A DNA stretch of 32,612 nucleotides from Chloroflexota bacterium (GTDB taxonomy: Bacteria; Chloroflexota; Anaerolineae; Anaerolineales; DRMV01), in the NCBI GenBank assembly GCA_013153135.1, contig JAADFA010000059.1, positions 1 through 32,612 of the forward strand, given 5' to 3'. How positions within the stretch are numbered: position 1 is the stretch's first letter; the number at the start of each line of letters is the position of its first letter. Positions 1 through 9,331 of the stretch are shown here, piece by piece. Below the pieces are notes generated by a model that did not search any database, was not told where the DNA came from, and saw only the letters and a program-made list of their open reading frames with translations. The position numbers were made by a program, and so were the translations under genes.

Positions 1-1
1 C

Positions 2-1072
2 CCTGAGCGCCGCGACCCGACGCACCTGCCGCCCCCGCGCGGCGCGTCCAAGCTGCTCGAGACCTTTACCCAATACGGCGATTGGCTGCGCCGGCTGGGG
101 ATTTCGTACGTGGGCACGCTCAACGACGCCATCCAGGCCGGACGTTTGCGCCAGATTATCCTCGTAGCCGAGGCCTTGCATCAGCAGCAGCTGGCTACCA
201 TCGCCCAGACCATCGCTGAACGTCGCCGTGAGATCCGCGTCGTGCTCATCGCAGGCCCGTCTTCCGCGGGCAAGACCACCTTTGCCCGCCGGCTCGCGGT
301 GCAGCTGCTCACCCACGGCATCGCTCCCTTTGCCCTCGAGGTCGATAACTACTTTGTCGATCGCGAACAGACTCCGCGTGATGAAAACGGCCAATACGAC
401 TTTGAGCACATCGACGCGGTGCAGCGGTATCGGTTGGTGCACGACCTTAAGCGCCTTATCGCAGGGGAACGGGTGCGTTTGCCGCGCTACAACTTTGTCA
501 CGGGCCGGAGCGAGCCCGGCCCCGAAGTGCAACTCAAACCGGGCCAGATGATCATCCTCGAAGGCATCCACGGCCTCAACCCGGATCTCCTACCTGGCTT
601 CCCTCAGGAGCAGGCTTTCCGGATTTACGTTTCCGCCTTCACCCAACTAAACCTGGACCGCCATAACCGGGTGTCGACCACAGATACCCGCCTATTGCGC
701 CGCATTGTCCGGGATGCGCGCGAGCGCGGTTATCAAGCCCGCCACACCATCGCGCATTGGGATATGGTGCGCCGGGGCGAACGCCGCTGGATTTTCCCCT
801 TTCAGGAACAGGCCGATGTCATGTTCAATTCGGCCCTGGTTTACGAGCTCGCCGTGCTCAAACCCTTCGCGGAACCTCTCTTACTCCAAGTCCCTCCCCA
901 CACCCGCGAACGTATCGAGGCCAAGCGCTTGCTTTCACTGTTGGAGTGGTTCCTGCCCGTCGAGGCCGACGGCGTGCCTGATAACTCCATCCTGCGCGAA
1001 TTTATCGGCGGTTCTATCTTGAAGGATTTCACTGTGTGGGACCCACGAGGGGACCACGTGGATAAGCAGTAA
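2..1072 (+). CDS. Uridine kinase-like nucleoside kinase, C-terminal part (5' end outside window)
   Basis: Frame open from base 2 (PERRDPTHLPPPRGASKLLETFTQYGDWLRRLGISYVGTLND...); P-loop GPSSAGKTT followed by uridine kinase-like sequence (DNYFVDR, LEGIHGLNP). The GTG at 110 is probably internal. Confidence 0.85.
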   Translation, partial: PERRDPTHLPPPRGASKLLETFTQYGDWLRRLGISYVGTLNDAIQAGRLRQIILVAEALHQQQLATIAQTIAERRREIRVVLIAGPSSAGKTTFARRLAVQLLTHGIAPFALEVDNYFVDREQTPRDENGQYDFEHIDAVQRYRLVHDLKRLIAGERVRLPRYNFVTGRSEPGPEVQLKPGQMIILEGIHGLNPDLLPGFPQEQAFRIYVSAFTQLNLDRHNRVSTTDTRLLRRIVRDARERGYQARHTIAHWDMVRRGERRWIFPFQEQADVMFNSALVYELAVLKPFAEPLLLQVPPHTRERIEAKRLLSLLEWFLPVEADGVPDNSILREFIGGSILKDFTVWDPRGDHVDKQ

Positions 1073-1239
1073 GTAATCTCAAAAGCGTCACGTTTCACGA
1101 GAGCGTTGCATCTAAGCAAAGGTCGCAGTTGGAGGTATATGGAGGGGCGTTTAGCGCGTGGTTGTCAGGCTGACGGCGTTGGCTTATCTCTAACAGAAAT
1201 CTAACGCCCTTCGCGCGCGCCGTGCGCGGCGAAGCGTGC

Positions 1240-1245
1240 TACAAT
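1240..1245 (+). promoter_or_regulatory. Putative sigma70 -10 element (TACAAT) upstream of trxB
   Basis: GTGCTACAATAGG about 40 nt before the trxB start; -35 not convincing. Confidence 0.4.
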
Positions 1246-1282
1246 AGGGGCCGCAAAACGCCAGTTGGTTAGGAGGGCGGTG

Positions 1283-2299
1283 ATGTCGTTGGGTTTTCAG
1301 GTTAACAGCCTTATGTCAACGAGTGCTTCCCCCGAGGAACGAGTACAGGTTTTAATCCTAGGCTCGGGCCCCGCTGGGTTGGCGGCGGCCTTATATGCAG
1401 GGCGGGCCGAACTCAACCCTGTGGTCTTAACTGGCCTCGAGGTCGGCGGTCAGGTGACACTGACCGAAATTATCGAGAACTATCCCGGCTTCCCGGATGG
1501 TGTGAAAGGCCCAGAACTAGCCGAGCGGTTCAAAAAGCAGGCTGAGCGTTTTGGCGCGCGTTTAGTTATGGATGTCGCGACCGAGGTGGACTTGAAGCAA
1601 CGCCCCTTGGTCGTCAAAACCTACAGCACCACCTATTTGGCCGATGTGCTCATTATTGCGACGGGCGCATCCCCGCGCAAGCTCAATGTGCCCGGTGAAG
1701 AGGAGTATACCGGCCGGGGCGTGTCGTACTGCGCGACGTGTGATGGGTGGTTCTTCCAGGATAAAGACGTGATCGTGGTCGGAGGTGGGGATAGTGCGGT
1801 GGAGGAGGGCCTCTTCTTGACCCGTTACGCGCGCACCGTCACCATTGTGCATCGCCGGGATCAGCTGCGCGCGGGGCCCTTGCTACAGCGCCGTGCTCGG
1901 GCCAACCCCAAGATCAAGTACCTCTTCAATACCGTGGTTGAAGAGATCTTGGGTGACGGCGAGCAGGTGACCGGTGTCCGTCTGAAGAATCTCAAGACGG
2001 GCGAGGTGTACGAAAAGCCCATTGATGGCGTGTTCATCTTTGTTGGCTACATCCCTAACACCAAGCTCTTTGAAGGCCAATTGGAGCTGGATGAGCGGGG
2101 TTACATCAAAGTTCACGATTGGGTGTACACCAACATCCCCGGCGTGTTTGCCGCGGGTGAGGTGGCGGACCCGGTCTACCGCCAGGTAATCACCTCCGCG
2201 GGCATGGGTGCGGCCGCGGCCATCGCGGCAGGGCATTACCTTGATGAAGTGCTCTTCAGCCAGGAACAGGCCCAAAAGGCCTCTGAAAGCGCGTCCTGA
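1283..2299 (+). CDS. trxB: Thioredoxin-disulfide reductase
   Basis: GSGPAGLAAALYAGRA FAD motif, CATCDG redox motif, GGGDSAVEE NADPH motif, HRRDQLRA, FAAGEVAD. SD AGGAGG at 1271-1276 favours ATG at 1283 over GTG at 1265. Confidence 0.95.
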   Translation: MSLGFQVNSLMSTSASPEERVQVLILGSGPAGLAAALYAGRAELNPVVLTGLEVGGQVTLTEIIENYPGFPDGVKGPELAERFKKQAERFGARLVMDVATEVDLKQRPLVVKTYSTTYLADVLIIATGASPRKLNVPGEEEYTGRGVSYCATCDGWFFQDKDVIVVGGGDSAVEEGLFLTRYARTVTIVHRRDQLRAGPLLQRRARANPKIKYLFNTVVEEILGDGEQVTGVRLKNLKTGEVYEKPIDGVFIFVGYIPNTKLFEGQLELDERGYIKVHDWVYTNIPGVFAAGEVADPVYRQVITSAGMGAAAAIAAGHYLDEVLFSQEQAQKASESAS

Positions 2300-2356
2300 G
2301 CCGCGTTGTTTTTCGCGCTTGTTCGAAACTCCCTCCTCCCTCTCCCCACCTCCCTG

Positions 2357-2380
2357 AACGCCCGGCTTCGGCCGGGCGTT
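2357..2380 (+). terminator. Perfect 10-bp hairpin with UUCG tetraloop (AACGCCCGGC-TTCG-GCCGGGCGTT), likely trxB terminator
   Basis: Read directly from sequence; C(UUCG)G closing pair; weak T-tract after it. Confidence 0.6.
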
Positions 2381-2444
2381 CCTCGCGCCTTAAAGCGGTT
2401 ATACTAGCGCGTGTATCTTTGCTCTTTCCGTCAGGAGGCAATGC

Positions 2445-2729
2445 ATGGCCATAGAACGGATACACGCGCGGGTTGAAGGTCGGGTGCAGGGCGTCGGCTT
2501 TCGACACTTTGTTTGGACTCAGGCGCAAGCCTTGGGCCTGACAGGGTGGGTGCGCAACCGTCGGGATGGTTCGGTTGAAGTGGTGGCAGAAGGCCCTGCG
2601 GAGGCCTTGGACGTCCTGGTTCGCGCGTTACACCAAGGCCCGCCCGCATCGCGCGTCAAGGCCGTGCATGTGCAGCGGGGCCCCGCGACGCACGAATTCC
2701 TTACTTTTGATATCCGGCCGACGGTGTAA
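2445..2729 (+). CDS. Acylphosphatase
   Basis: VEGRVQGVGFRHFVWTQAQALGLTGWVRNRRDGSVEVVAEG is the acylphosphatase signature; SD-like aggaggc upstream. Confidence 0.93.
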   Translation: MAIERIHARVEGRVQGVGFRHFVWTQAQALGLTGWVRNRRDGSVEVVAEGPAEALDVLVRALHQGPPASRVKAVHVQRGPATHEFLTFDIRPTV

Positions 2730-2741
2730 CGTTTAGCACCA

Positions 2742-4268
2742 TTAGTGCCGAAAGTGCCGCCGGCCCGTGAAAATCATGGCTAGGCCCAAGCGGTCAGCTG
2801 CCGCGATGACCTCAGCATCGCGCTTGGAGCCGCCTGGTTGAATAATGGCCGTGACCCCAGCTTGCGCCGCGACCTCAACCCCGTCTGGGAAGGGGAAAAA
2901 GGCATCGGAGGCCAGAACCGCCCCCCGGGCCCGTTCGCCCGCTTTGTGTACAGCCAGGTGTACAGCGTCAACCCGACTCATTTGTCCCGCGCCCACGCCA
3001 ACGGTTGCCCACGCTCCATCTACTTCACGCGCGAGAACAATGGCGTTGGATTTCACATGTTTGACCGCACGCCATGCGAAAACAAGCCCTTCCCATTCCA
3101 ACGCGGTAGGTTCGCGCTGGGTCACCACGCGCCACGAGGCCGGGTCTTCGGCCGCGATGTCGGGCGTTTGCAAAAGCCACCCCGCGACCGTGGTGCGTGC
3201 ATCCCAGGGCGGGAGCGCGTCTTGTTCGGGCAAGAGAAGGCGCAAGTTTTTGGACTTGCGCTTGAGACGCTCCAGGGCCGCGTCCGTAAACCCATCTGCG
3301 GCCAAGACCTCAATAAAGAGGTCGCGCATGGCTTCGGCCGCGGCGTCATCCACCACCCCGCGCACCGCGATGACCGAGCCAAACGCAGACACCGGGTCTG
3401 ACGCGAGCGCGCGGCGATACGCATCCGCAACGCTGCTCCCCAAGCCGATGCCGCATGGGTTGCCGTGTTTGACGATTACGACCGCGGGCGCGTCGAAATC
3501 TCGACTGGCACGCCAGGCTGCGTCCAGGTCGAGCCAATTGTTATACGACATGGCCTTGCCGTGCAGCTGCCGGAATGCCCCCGTTGCTTCGCGCGGGCGG
3601 TAGAGCGCCGCTCGCTGGTGTGGATTTTCACCGTATCGCAAAACCTGCACCCGCGTTAGGTCGATCAGCACGCGCTCGGGCCAGGCTTCGTCCTCGTCGC
3701 GCTGCGCAAGGTAATTGGCAATGGCCGTATCGTACGCGGCCGTGTGCGCGAAGGCCTTGACCGCGAGCTGACGGCGCAACGTCATGTCCACTCGGCCCTC
3801 GCGTAGCGCGCGCAACACAGGTTCGTAATCCTCCGGTTGCGTGAGCACCAGCACATGGGGAAAGTTCTTGGCTGCAGCGCGCAGCAGCGCGACGCCCCCG
3901 ATGTCGATGTTCTCAAGTGCTTCGTCCAAGGTCACGCCTTTGCGGCGCACCGTGGCCTCAAAGGGATAGAGGTTCACCGCGACCACGTCAATGGTCGGAA
4001 TACCGTGGCGTTCCAGTTCGGCTTGGTCCGCGGGCGTACGACGGCTGAGGATGCCGCCGTGGATCGCGGGGTGCAATGTCTTGACGCGACCGCCCAAGAT
4101 TTCGGGGAAGCCGGTCACCGTGCTGACAGGGCGCACGGGCAACCCAGCTTCTTGCAGCACACGGGCGGTGCCGCCGCTGGCGAGCAAGGTGTAGCCCAGC
4201 TCGACCAACCCGCGGGCAAAGGGCACCAGGCCCCGCTTGTCGCTCACCGAAAGTAGCGCGTAAGGCAT
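2742..4268 (-). CDS. purH: Bifunctional AICAR formyltransferase / IMP cyclohydrolase
   Basis: ALLSVSDKRGLVPFARGLVELGYTLLASGGTARVL N-terminus; KHGNPCGIG and SDAFFPFPDGVEVAAQAGVTAIIQPGGSKRD motifs. Confidence 0.96.
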   Translation of the reverse strand: MPYALLSVSDKRGLVPFARGLVELGYTLLASGGTARVLQEAGLPVRPVSTVTGFPEILGGRVKTLHPAIHGGILSRRTPADQAELERHGIPTIDVVAVNLYPFEATVRRKGVTLDEALENIDIGGVALLRAAAKNFPHVLVLTQPEDYEPVLRALREGRVDMTLRRQLAVKAFAHTAAYDTAIANYLAQRDEDEAWPERVLIDLTRVQVLRYGENPHQRAALYRPREATGAFRQLHGKAMSYNNWLDLDAAWRASRDFDAPAVVIVKHGNPCGIGLGSSVADAYRRALASDPVSAFGSVIAVRGVVDDAAAEAMRDLFIEVLAADGFTDAALERLKRKSKNLRLLLPEQDALPPWDARTTVAGWLLQTPDIAAEDPASWRVVTQREPTALEWEGLVFAWRAVKHVKSNAIVLAREVDGAWATVGVGAGQMSRVDAVHLAVHKAGERARGAVLASDAFFPFPDGVEVAAQAGVTAIIQPGGSKRDAEVIAAADRLGLAMIFTGRRHFRH

Positions 4269-4312
4269 GCCTCGCCTCCTGAGTCCGGCGTGGGGTGGGG
4301 AGGGACGTGGGG

Positions 4313-4318
4313 ATTATA
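4313..4318 (-). promoter_or_regulatory. Putative -10 element TATAAT for purH
   Basis: Minus strand reads GCGATATAATCCCC about 45 nt upstream of the purH ATG; -35 weak. Confidence 0.4.
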
Positions 4319-4336
4319 TCGCGGCGCCGTTCGCGC

Positions 4337-6154
4337 TTAGGGCCTCGAGGGCGAAGTCAGGATGGCTGCCTTGAGCCATACTGAAACGTCGCCCCGATTG
4401 GGCTGGCACGGCGCGAGGCTGGGAAGCCACCCACGCAGCCGATACCCCGCGCGCTGCAATTGCTCTTGGAAGTCTTCCGAAAGCACGCCGCGTACGACCA
4501 GCGCGACGTCGGCTTGTTGCAGCCAGGCTTGATCGAGCTCCGGGCTCCAGTACCCCCAGCGGCGCAACATCTCCGGATCGCCCGCCAGATATCGGTTGTA
4601 CCCCAGGTTGAGCTGCTGCGGGGCCAGTTGTACGTCCGGACCGTAGAGCAATAAACTCGCGTCGTACGCGGCCCAATACACCCGTGCCCCCTCAGGGACC
4701 CACGCGCGCAAGATTGCACCCGCTTGTTCATGTTGATATAAGATATCCTCTTCGCAAAAAGCCAAATTGGGAGGTCCCGCGAGGGTGAGCCCCGCGGCCA
4801 GGGCGAGGACCAAACCGCCGAAGAAAGCGCCAAAGGGAATACGGACGCGTCCATGCAGCACGCCGATAAGGGTCCCTACGATTGCGCCAACCAGCCCAAG
4901 GCCCAAAGCGAAGATAAATCCTAATTTGAGGTGAGGGTTGTTAAGGTGAGGCGTGAGGGCGGACATATCCCAACGTAGCAACAGACCTTGAACCCAGCGA
5001 TGAGTATATTTGTGCTCTTTTAAAGCGTGCAACCAAGGACTGCCGAGACCGAAACCAGCAAAAGTGCCAATCGCGCCCCCCCATATCCCAAGCTTCAACC
5101 ACGTGTTGGAACCTCTGCTAGAGGCGCCTATAGCCCAGGGATACCAGGTTGCCAACATGGGCGCGTAAAAAGCCATATAAAAATCGAAGTTCCCAATGTC
5201 GGCCCAAGCATGGGCTAGGACGAGGCCCCAACCGAGCAATGCCCAAACTCGTGCTTGAATACGTACCTCCGGTATTTGGGCTTTAAGTGCGGCCCAGGTT
5301 ACGGCCAGCAAGCCCGCCCATGCAGCGGGATACCGGCCGACGCCTCCACTCCACAGTCGATAAAGCGTGCTAAATTCGTAATCGGGTTTGTGGAAAACCT
5401 TGGGTAGACCATGGAGGTCAGGAAATATTTCTGGCCGCGGCACCCAGCTAGGAAGCAAACGATACCATTGCCAAAAGATGCCCGGAGCATAGAGCCCATG
5501 GCCCACAAGCATGATCAGACCAAAGGGAAGCCAGAACCAGCGAGCCCGGTGCCAACCCCAGCGGTAGAGCAAGCTCAGCCCCAAGACCGCGGGGACAAGG
5601 ACCATGTTCATTCGGGTGAGCACGAGCACGGCGCTGAGTAACCCGGCCAAGGCTAGTGCATAGGCGCTAGGTGGACGGAGAATAGGGTGAGGCAATACAA
5701 ACACAATAAGCGCTAGCATAAAATTAACTAGTGGCTGCGTGATGGCCAAGCCGTAGGCTTCAAGCCATATGGGGCTTAGGGCCGCGACCGCAAGGAACCA
5801 CAAGGCCCACCCCAATCCCCGTGCCCGGTATACTGCATAAGCCCAAAGTAGAAACGCGAACAAGGTCATGCTCGCGGCCGCGTAGCGACCGGTGTCCAGC
5901 CCTGGGCCAAAAATGCGTTGGAGCCATCCTGGGATAAGAAAAGAGAGCGGCATGTGATTGGTCCACGGCCCATAGGGCTCAAAGGGCCGATAGCGCCCTT
6001 GCGCGAACAGCCATCCTTTGTAAAGGTAAAGTCCCTCGTCCAAAACAGGTGCGGCGTGATGCACAACAATCCACAACCGCACAGCAGCCAAACCCAGAAG
6101 TCCGACCGTGAGAAAACCGCCTATGATTAATAAGGCATACTTCCGAGCGTCCAT
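4337..6154 (-). CDS. Polytopic membrane protein, probable GT39/ArnT-like glycosyltransferase
   Basis: 605 aa with many hydrophobic segments; N-terminal TM followed by DEGLYLYKGWLFAQGRYRPFEPYGPWTNHMPLSFLIPGW, resembling the first loop of GT-C enzymes. Confidence 0.6.
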   Translation of the reverse strand: MDARKYALLIIGGFLTVGLLGLAAVRLWIVVHHAAPVLDEGLYLYKGWLFAQGRYRPFEPYGPWTNHMPLSFLIPGWLQRIFGPGLDTGRYAAASMTLFAFLLWAYAVYRARGLGWALWFLAVAALSPIWLEAYGLAITQPLVNFMLALIVFVLPHPILRPPSAYALALAGLLSAVLVLTRMNMVLVPAVLGLSLLYRWGWHRARWFWLPFGLIMLVGHGLYAPGIFWQWYRLLPSWVPRPEIFPDLHGLPKVFHKPDYEFSTLYRLWSGGVGRYPAAWAGLLAVTWAALKAQIPEVRIQARVWALLGWGLVLAHAWADIGNFDFYMAFYAPMLATWYPWAIGASSRGSNTWLKLGIWGGAIGTFAGFGLGSPWLHALKEHKYTHRWVQGLLLRWDMSALTPHLNNPHLKLGFIFALGLGLVGAIVGTLIGVLHGRVRIPFGAFFGGLVLALAAGLTLAGPPNLAFCEEDILYQHEQAGAILRAWVPEGARVYWAAYDASLLLYGPDVQLAPQQLNLGYNRYLAGDPEMLRRWGYWSPELDQAWLQQADVALVVRGVLSEDFQEQLQRAGYRLRGWLPSLAPCQPNRGDVSVWLKAAILTSPSRP

Positions 6155-6183
6155 GTGTCCCTCCTATGTAATCGCAGAGGCGC

Positions 6184-6192
6184 TGGTATGAT
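6184..6192 (+). promoter_or_regulatory. Putative extended -10 promoter TGGTATGAT for the pseudouridine synthase gene
   Basis: TGnTATGAT 32 nt upstream of the ATG at 6224. Confidence 0.4.
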
Positions 6193-6223
6193 TTCGGCAT
6201 CCAAATATGAGGAGGCGGTAAGG

Positions 6224-6922
6224 ATGACCGTACCAACGGTCTTGCACGCGGACGAGGATGTGTTGGTGATCAACAAACCCGTTGGGCTGTTGTCCATACC
6301 CGATGGGTACGATCCGAACAAACCGCATGTGCGCGCCCTCCTGGAACCGGAATGGGGTCGGTTGTGGATTGTCCATCGGCTGGATAAGGATACGTCGGGC
6401 GTGATGGTGCTTGCGCGCAACGCGGACGCGCATAAACGCTTAAACCGTGCGTTTGAACAGGGTGAAGTAACGAAAGTGTATCACGCGTTGGTGCGCGGGA
6501 ACCCGGATTGGCAAACCAAAGAGGCGGCATGGCCTTTGCGCCCGAACGTGGGGAGACGTAAGCGCACGGTGGTGGATCCGCGTCGGGGTAAGCCTGCGCG
6601 TACCCACTTCCGGGTGCTCGAGCGGTTTGGTTCGCACGCGCTGGTTGAAGCCATCCCGCTCACGGGGCGACGGCATCAAATCCGCGCGCATTTGTACGCT
6701 TTAGGCCATCCGATTGTGGGCGATCCGTTGTATGGACCGGGGCCGCTGCCGGAGGACCCGCTGCCGCACCTGGGTTTGCACGCGCGGCGGTTGGTCTTTC
6801 CGCACCCGCGAACGCAGGAGACGATCGCAGTAACCGCGCCTTACCCCGCGACCTGGGATCGCGCGTTCGAAGCACTGCTCTTCGAGAAGGCGTGGGTCGA
6901 CCGAGACGAGACCGAAGGCTAA
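6224..6922 (+). CDS. RluA-family pseudouridine synthase
   Basis: HRLDKDTSGVMVLARN catalytic motif, LTGRRHQIRAHLYALGHPIVGDPLYG. SD ggagg at 6211 favours ATG 6224 over 6155. Confidence 0.92.
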   Translation: MTVPTVLHADEDVLVINKPVGLLSIPDGYDPNKPHVRALLEPEWGRLWIVHRLDKDTSGVMVLARNADAHKRLNRAFEQGEVTKVYHALVRGNPDWQTKEAAWPLRPNVGRRKRTVVDPRRGKPARTHFRVLERFGSHALVEAIPLTGRRHQIRAHLYALGHPIVGDPLYGPGPLPEDPLPHLGLHARRLVFPHPRTQETIAVTAPYPATWDRAFEALLFEKAWVDRDETEG

Positions 6923-7027
6923 GGCGCGCTTGTGGGGCAGGCCGAGACCGCGCGGTCGATGCCGCGCAATGGCGCCCGCGCGGTTGGCTTAATGGGCTTT
7001 CGCCCTGGCCACAGCCTTGTTGGGGGA

Positions 7028-7049
7028 ACGCAAAAGTTGTAGAAAGGCC
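7028..7049 (+). repeat. Short repeat motif ACGCAAAAGTTGTAGAAAGGCC
   Basis: Near-identical to 12045-12066 (ACGCAAAGGTTGTAGAACGGTC); resembles the head of the dispersed repeat family (GCAAAnCTCGTAG). Confidence 0.5.
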
Positions 7050-7062
7050 AATCGCTCGCGTA

Positions 7063-7206
7063 CCGCGGGCGCCGCGGCTAGAAGCCTGTGGCTAGTTGGC
7101 ATAAAATCGCGCGTGAATCATCCGGCCCAGCGCGCAGGAACGCGTGGCCGACGGCGAGCATAGCGGGCTGGTTTCGCCGCCCGCGCATAAGATTTGCCCG
7201 CATCCC
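7063..7206 (-). repeat. Dispersed intergenic repeat, copy A (diverged, reverse orientation)
   Basis: Reverse complement TGCGGGCAAATCTTATGCGCGGGCGGCGAAACCAGCCCGCTATGCTCGCCG...GATTTTATGCCAACTAGCCACAGGCTTCTAGCC aligns along its length to the copies at 17818 and 32417. Confidence 0.8.
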
Positions 7207-7247
7207 TGCTGATGTTGGGAGGACGGGGGTAGCTCGCGGGGTGGTGC

Positions 7248-7691
7248 TTAGGGCAGGATGTGTACCTCATCGGCCAGCAGCGTGTCCGCGCTGCTTGGTT
7301 GTCCGATGGCTTGGATGCGATCGCCAGGTTGCAAGTCCTGCAGGTCGATAGGCTGACCTTCTCGCGACCGGATTACAGTTCCTGCGTGCAGGGCCACGTA
7401 TTGGATGCCCTGAATGGGCGTTTTCAGCACGATCACCTGCGCACTTATCATGACATCTTGGACAGTGCCTATAATTGCGATCGCTCCTTTGTTGACCGTC
7501 GCAACGGTGGCCGTTGTATCTGGTGGCGAAGGCGTTAGCCGCATAGACGTCACAGTGATGACGGGCGAAATTGTTGCGCGCAGCCCGGCCTGCTGGGCCG
7601 GGGCTGGTTCGGCGCGCTGACACGCGGCGGTAAGCGCGAGGAGTAGTAACACGAAGCCGATCTTTGTATGCATTGCTTGATTTCGCATCAT
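7248..7691 (-). CDS. Small secreted lipoprotein, DUF5666-like
   Basis: Signal peptide with lipobox-like LTAAC; C-terminus IIGTVQDVMISAQVIVLKTPIQGIQYVALHAGTVIRSREGQPIDLQDLQPGDRIQAIGQ resembles an OB-like DUF5666 repeat. Confidence 0.65.
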   Translation of the reverse strand: MMRNQAMHTKIGFVLLLLALTAACQRAEPAPAQQAGLRATISPVITVTSMRLTPSPPDTTATVATVNKGAIAIIGTVQDVMISAQVIVLKTPIQGIQYVALHAGTVIRSREGQPIDLQDLQPGDRIQAIGQPSSADTLLADEVHILP

Positions 7692-7770
7692 CCTTTTCCT
7701 CCTCGGAGAGCCTGAGCGGGGATGACCAGGATAAGATGGTCATCCCCGCCGAGGTCATGTTTGGCTCATA

Positions 7771-8016
7771 TCAGGGTAGATCATAGTAGTAGACCCACAC
7801 CCAGCTATTTTGCAGATAGCGCAGACCGAGGTCGGCCGCGACGGCTGGCGTGAGATCAACCGAGGACGGAACCGTAACCCGGCGCCCAAATTGATCTCGC
7901 CCCCCGTTGTAGTGGTAATTGTAGGCGTATTCGGCTTCGGACCAACAAAGCGGGATATCCCTAAAGCGACGTCGCGGGTTCGCCCCATTCGCTAAATCCC
8001 AGTGTTTAAGTATAAT
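7771..8016 (-). pseudogene. 81-codon open frame without ATG/GTG/TTG start; C-terminal double-psi beta-barrel (RlpA/3D)-like remnant or non-canonical-start gene
   Basis: Translation IILKHWDLANGANPRRRFRDIPLCWSEAEYAYNYHYNGGRDQFGRRVTVPSSVDLTPAVAADLGLRYLQNSWVWVYYYDLP*; preceded by TAA and an SD-like AGGAGAGG at 8021-8028. VDLTPAVAADLGL resembles the DLS/T-A-A-LG segment of DPBB proteins. Confidence 0.45.
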
Positions 8017-8125
8017 TTAACCTCTCCTGGTTCTATACCTGATCAATATCAATGTCTTCAGCCTCTGTGCCTTCAACATAGCACAGAGGGCATAAAATCT
8101 GTGTTAAGTTGCCCTTCTGGGTACA

Positions 8126-9331
8126 TCAAAGGGGGAGGCGAATTGTGAAGATGCTCCCTTGGTCCGGTGTGCTGGTGAGATGGAGAGTGCCCCCGTGCAG
8201 TTGAACAAGGTGGACAACGAGGGGGAGGCCCAACCCTGTTCCGTTGGGGTGGTAGGTTCGGGCTTGTCGGCCGCGATAAAAGCGTGAAAATACAAACGGT
8301 TGTTCTTCAGGGGGGATGCCAATGCCTGTATCCGCAATGGAGATCACTGCCGTGTTATCTTGGCGGTCTTGATCAAGATGAATCTGAACAAGACCACCTT
8401 GCCGGTTATAATATATAGCATTTTCGATCAAATTGCGAAAGATTATAGCGAGCAGGGCTGAGTCGCCCAGGATTGCGAGCTCGGTATCGCCCGCGAGGTG
8501 CATGGTCACACCTTTTGACGCGGCCAAGTCCTCCATATCTAAGAGCACATCTTCTAGGAGTGGCCATAAGTATACGTCCTCACGGACGATTTGGCGTTCA
8601 TTTCGAGTGAGTAGGAGGAGACGCTCTGTAATGGTCTCCAGGCGCGCTAGGGTTTTATCTAAAGATGTACATAGTCTCACGATAGGTAGCGGCTGATGCG
8701 TGAGGATTAGCGAGCGCGGTTTCTAAGGTCATTCGCAATGTTGCCAGAGGCGTGCGTAACTCGTGCGCTGCATCCGAAACAAAGCGTTGTTGTTGTTCAA
8801 ACATGCGCGACAAACGGGCGAGCATCTGATTGAACGCTTCGGTTAATTGGCGAATTTCGTCATCCGGCCCTTCTGTGGGGAAGCGTTGATCCAGGTTATG
8901 TGGGTCAACGCTCGTGACGTGTTGCGTTAATATTCGGATAGGACGGAGAACATACCCGCTTAACCAATAAATCCCTAAGCCTCCAATAACTAAAATAAAC
9001 AGCGCACCTCCCAAGGAAACCACAAAGATATGCTGCAATATATGCTGCTGAAGTTGTCGGAGTTGATGCGCTTGCTGGATCTGCCAACCTTTGATGACGA
9101 GGGGGATGTTGAGGGTAGCTTTGGGTCTGAGGGCAGAGAAGGTGACTCTGTAGGAGGCAGGGCTAGGAGAGGAGAGATGAGCACTCGAGGGAGGGTGAAG
9201 TAGAGCGTAACATTGATAAAAAGCATAAGGCCCAGGCTTGCCCCAAAGAGGAGGATGGCTGACCAAAGGGCCAAACGTGCTTGGAGCGTTAGGTTGGGTT
9301 GTCGCCAGAACTGGAAATCACGAATTTTCAT
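8126..9331 (-). pseudogene. Sensor histidine kinase disrupted by two compensating frameshifts
   Basis: MKIRDFQFWRQPNLTLQARLALWSAILLFGASLGLMLF (frame 1), then TM2-HAMP-HisKA FVSDAAHELRTPLATLRMTLE (frame 2), then HATPase N/G boxes NLIENAIYYN, DTGIGIP, GTGLGLPLV (frame 1 again). Confidence 0.8.

Noticed and set aside
6892-7351. Plus-strand ORFs of 67 and 87 aa across repeat copy A
   Set aside because: They span the repeat and its hairpins, with arginine-rich random-looking translations and no SD.
7755-7988. 77-aa minus-strand ORF beginning with ATG
   Set aside because: The adjacent frame (7771-8016) looks much more protein-like, so this ATG frame is probably spurious.
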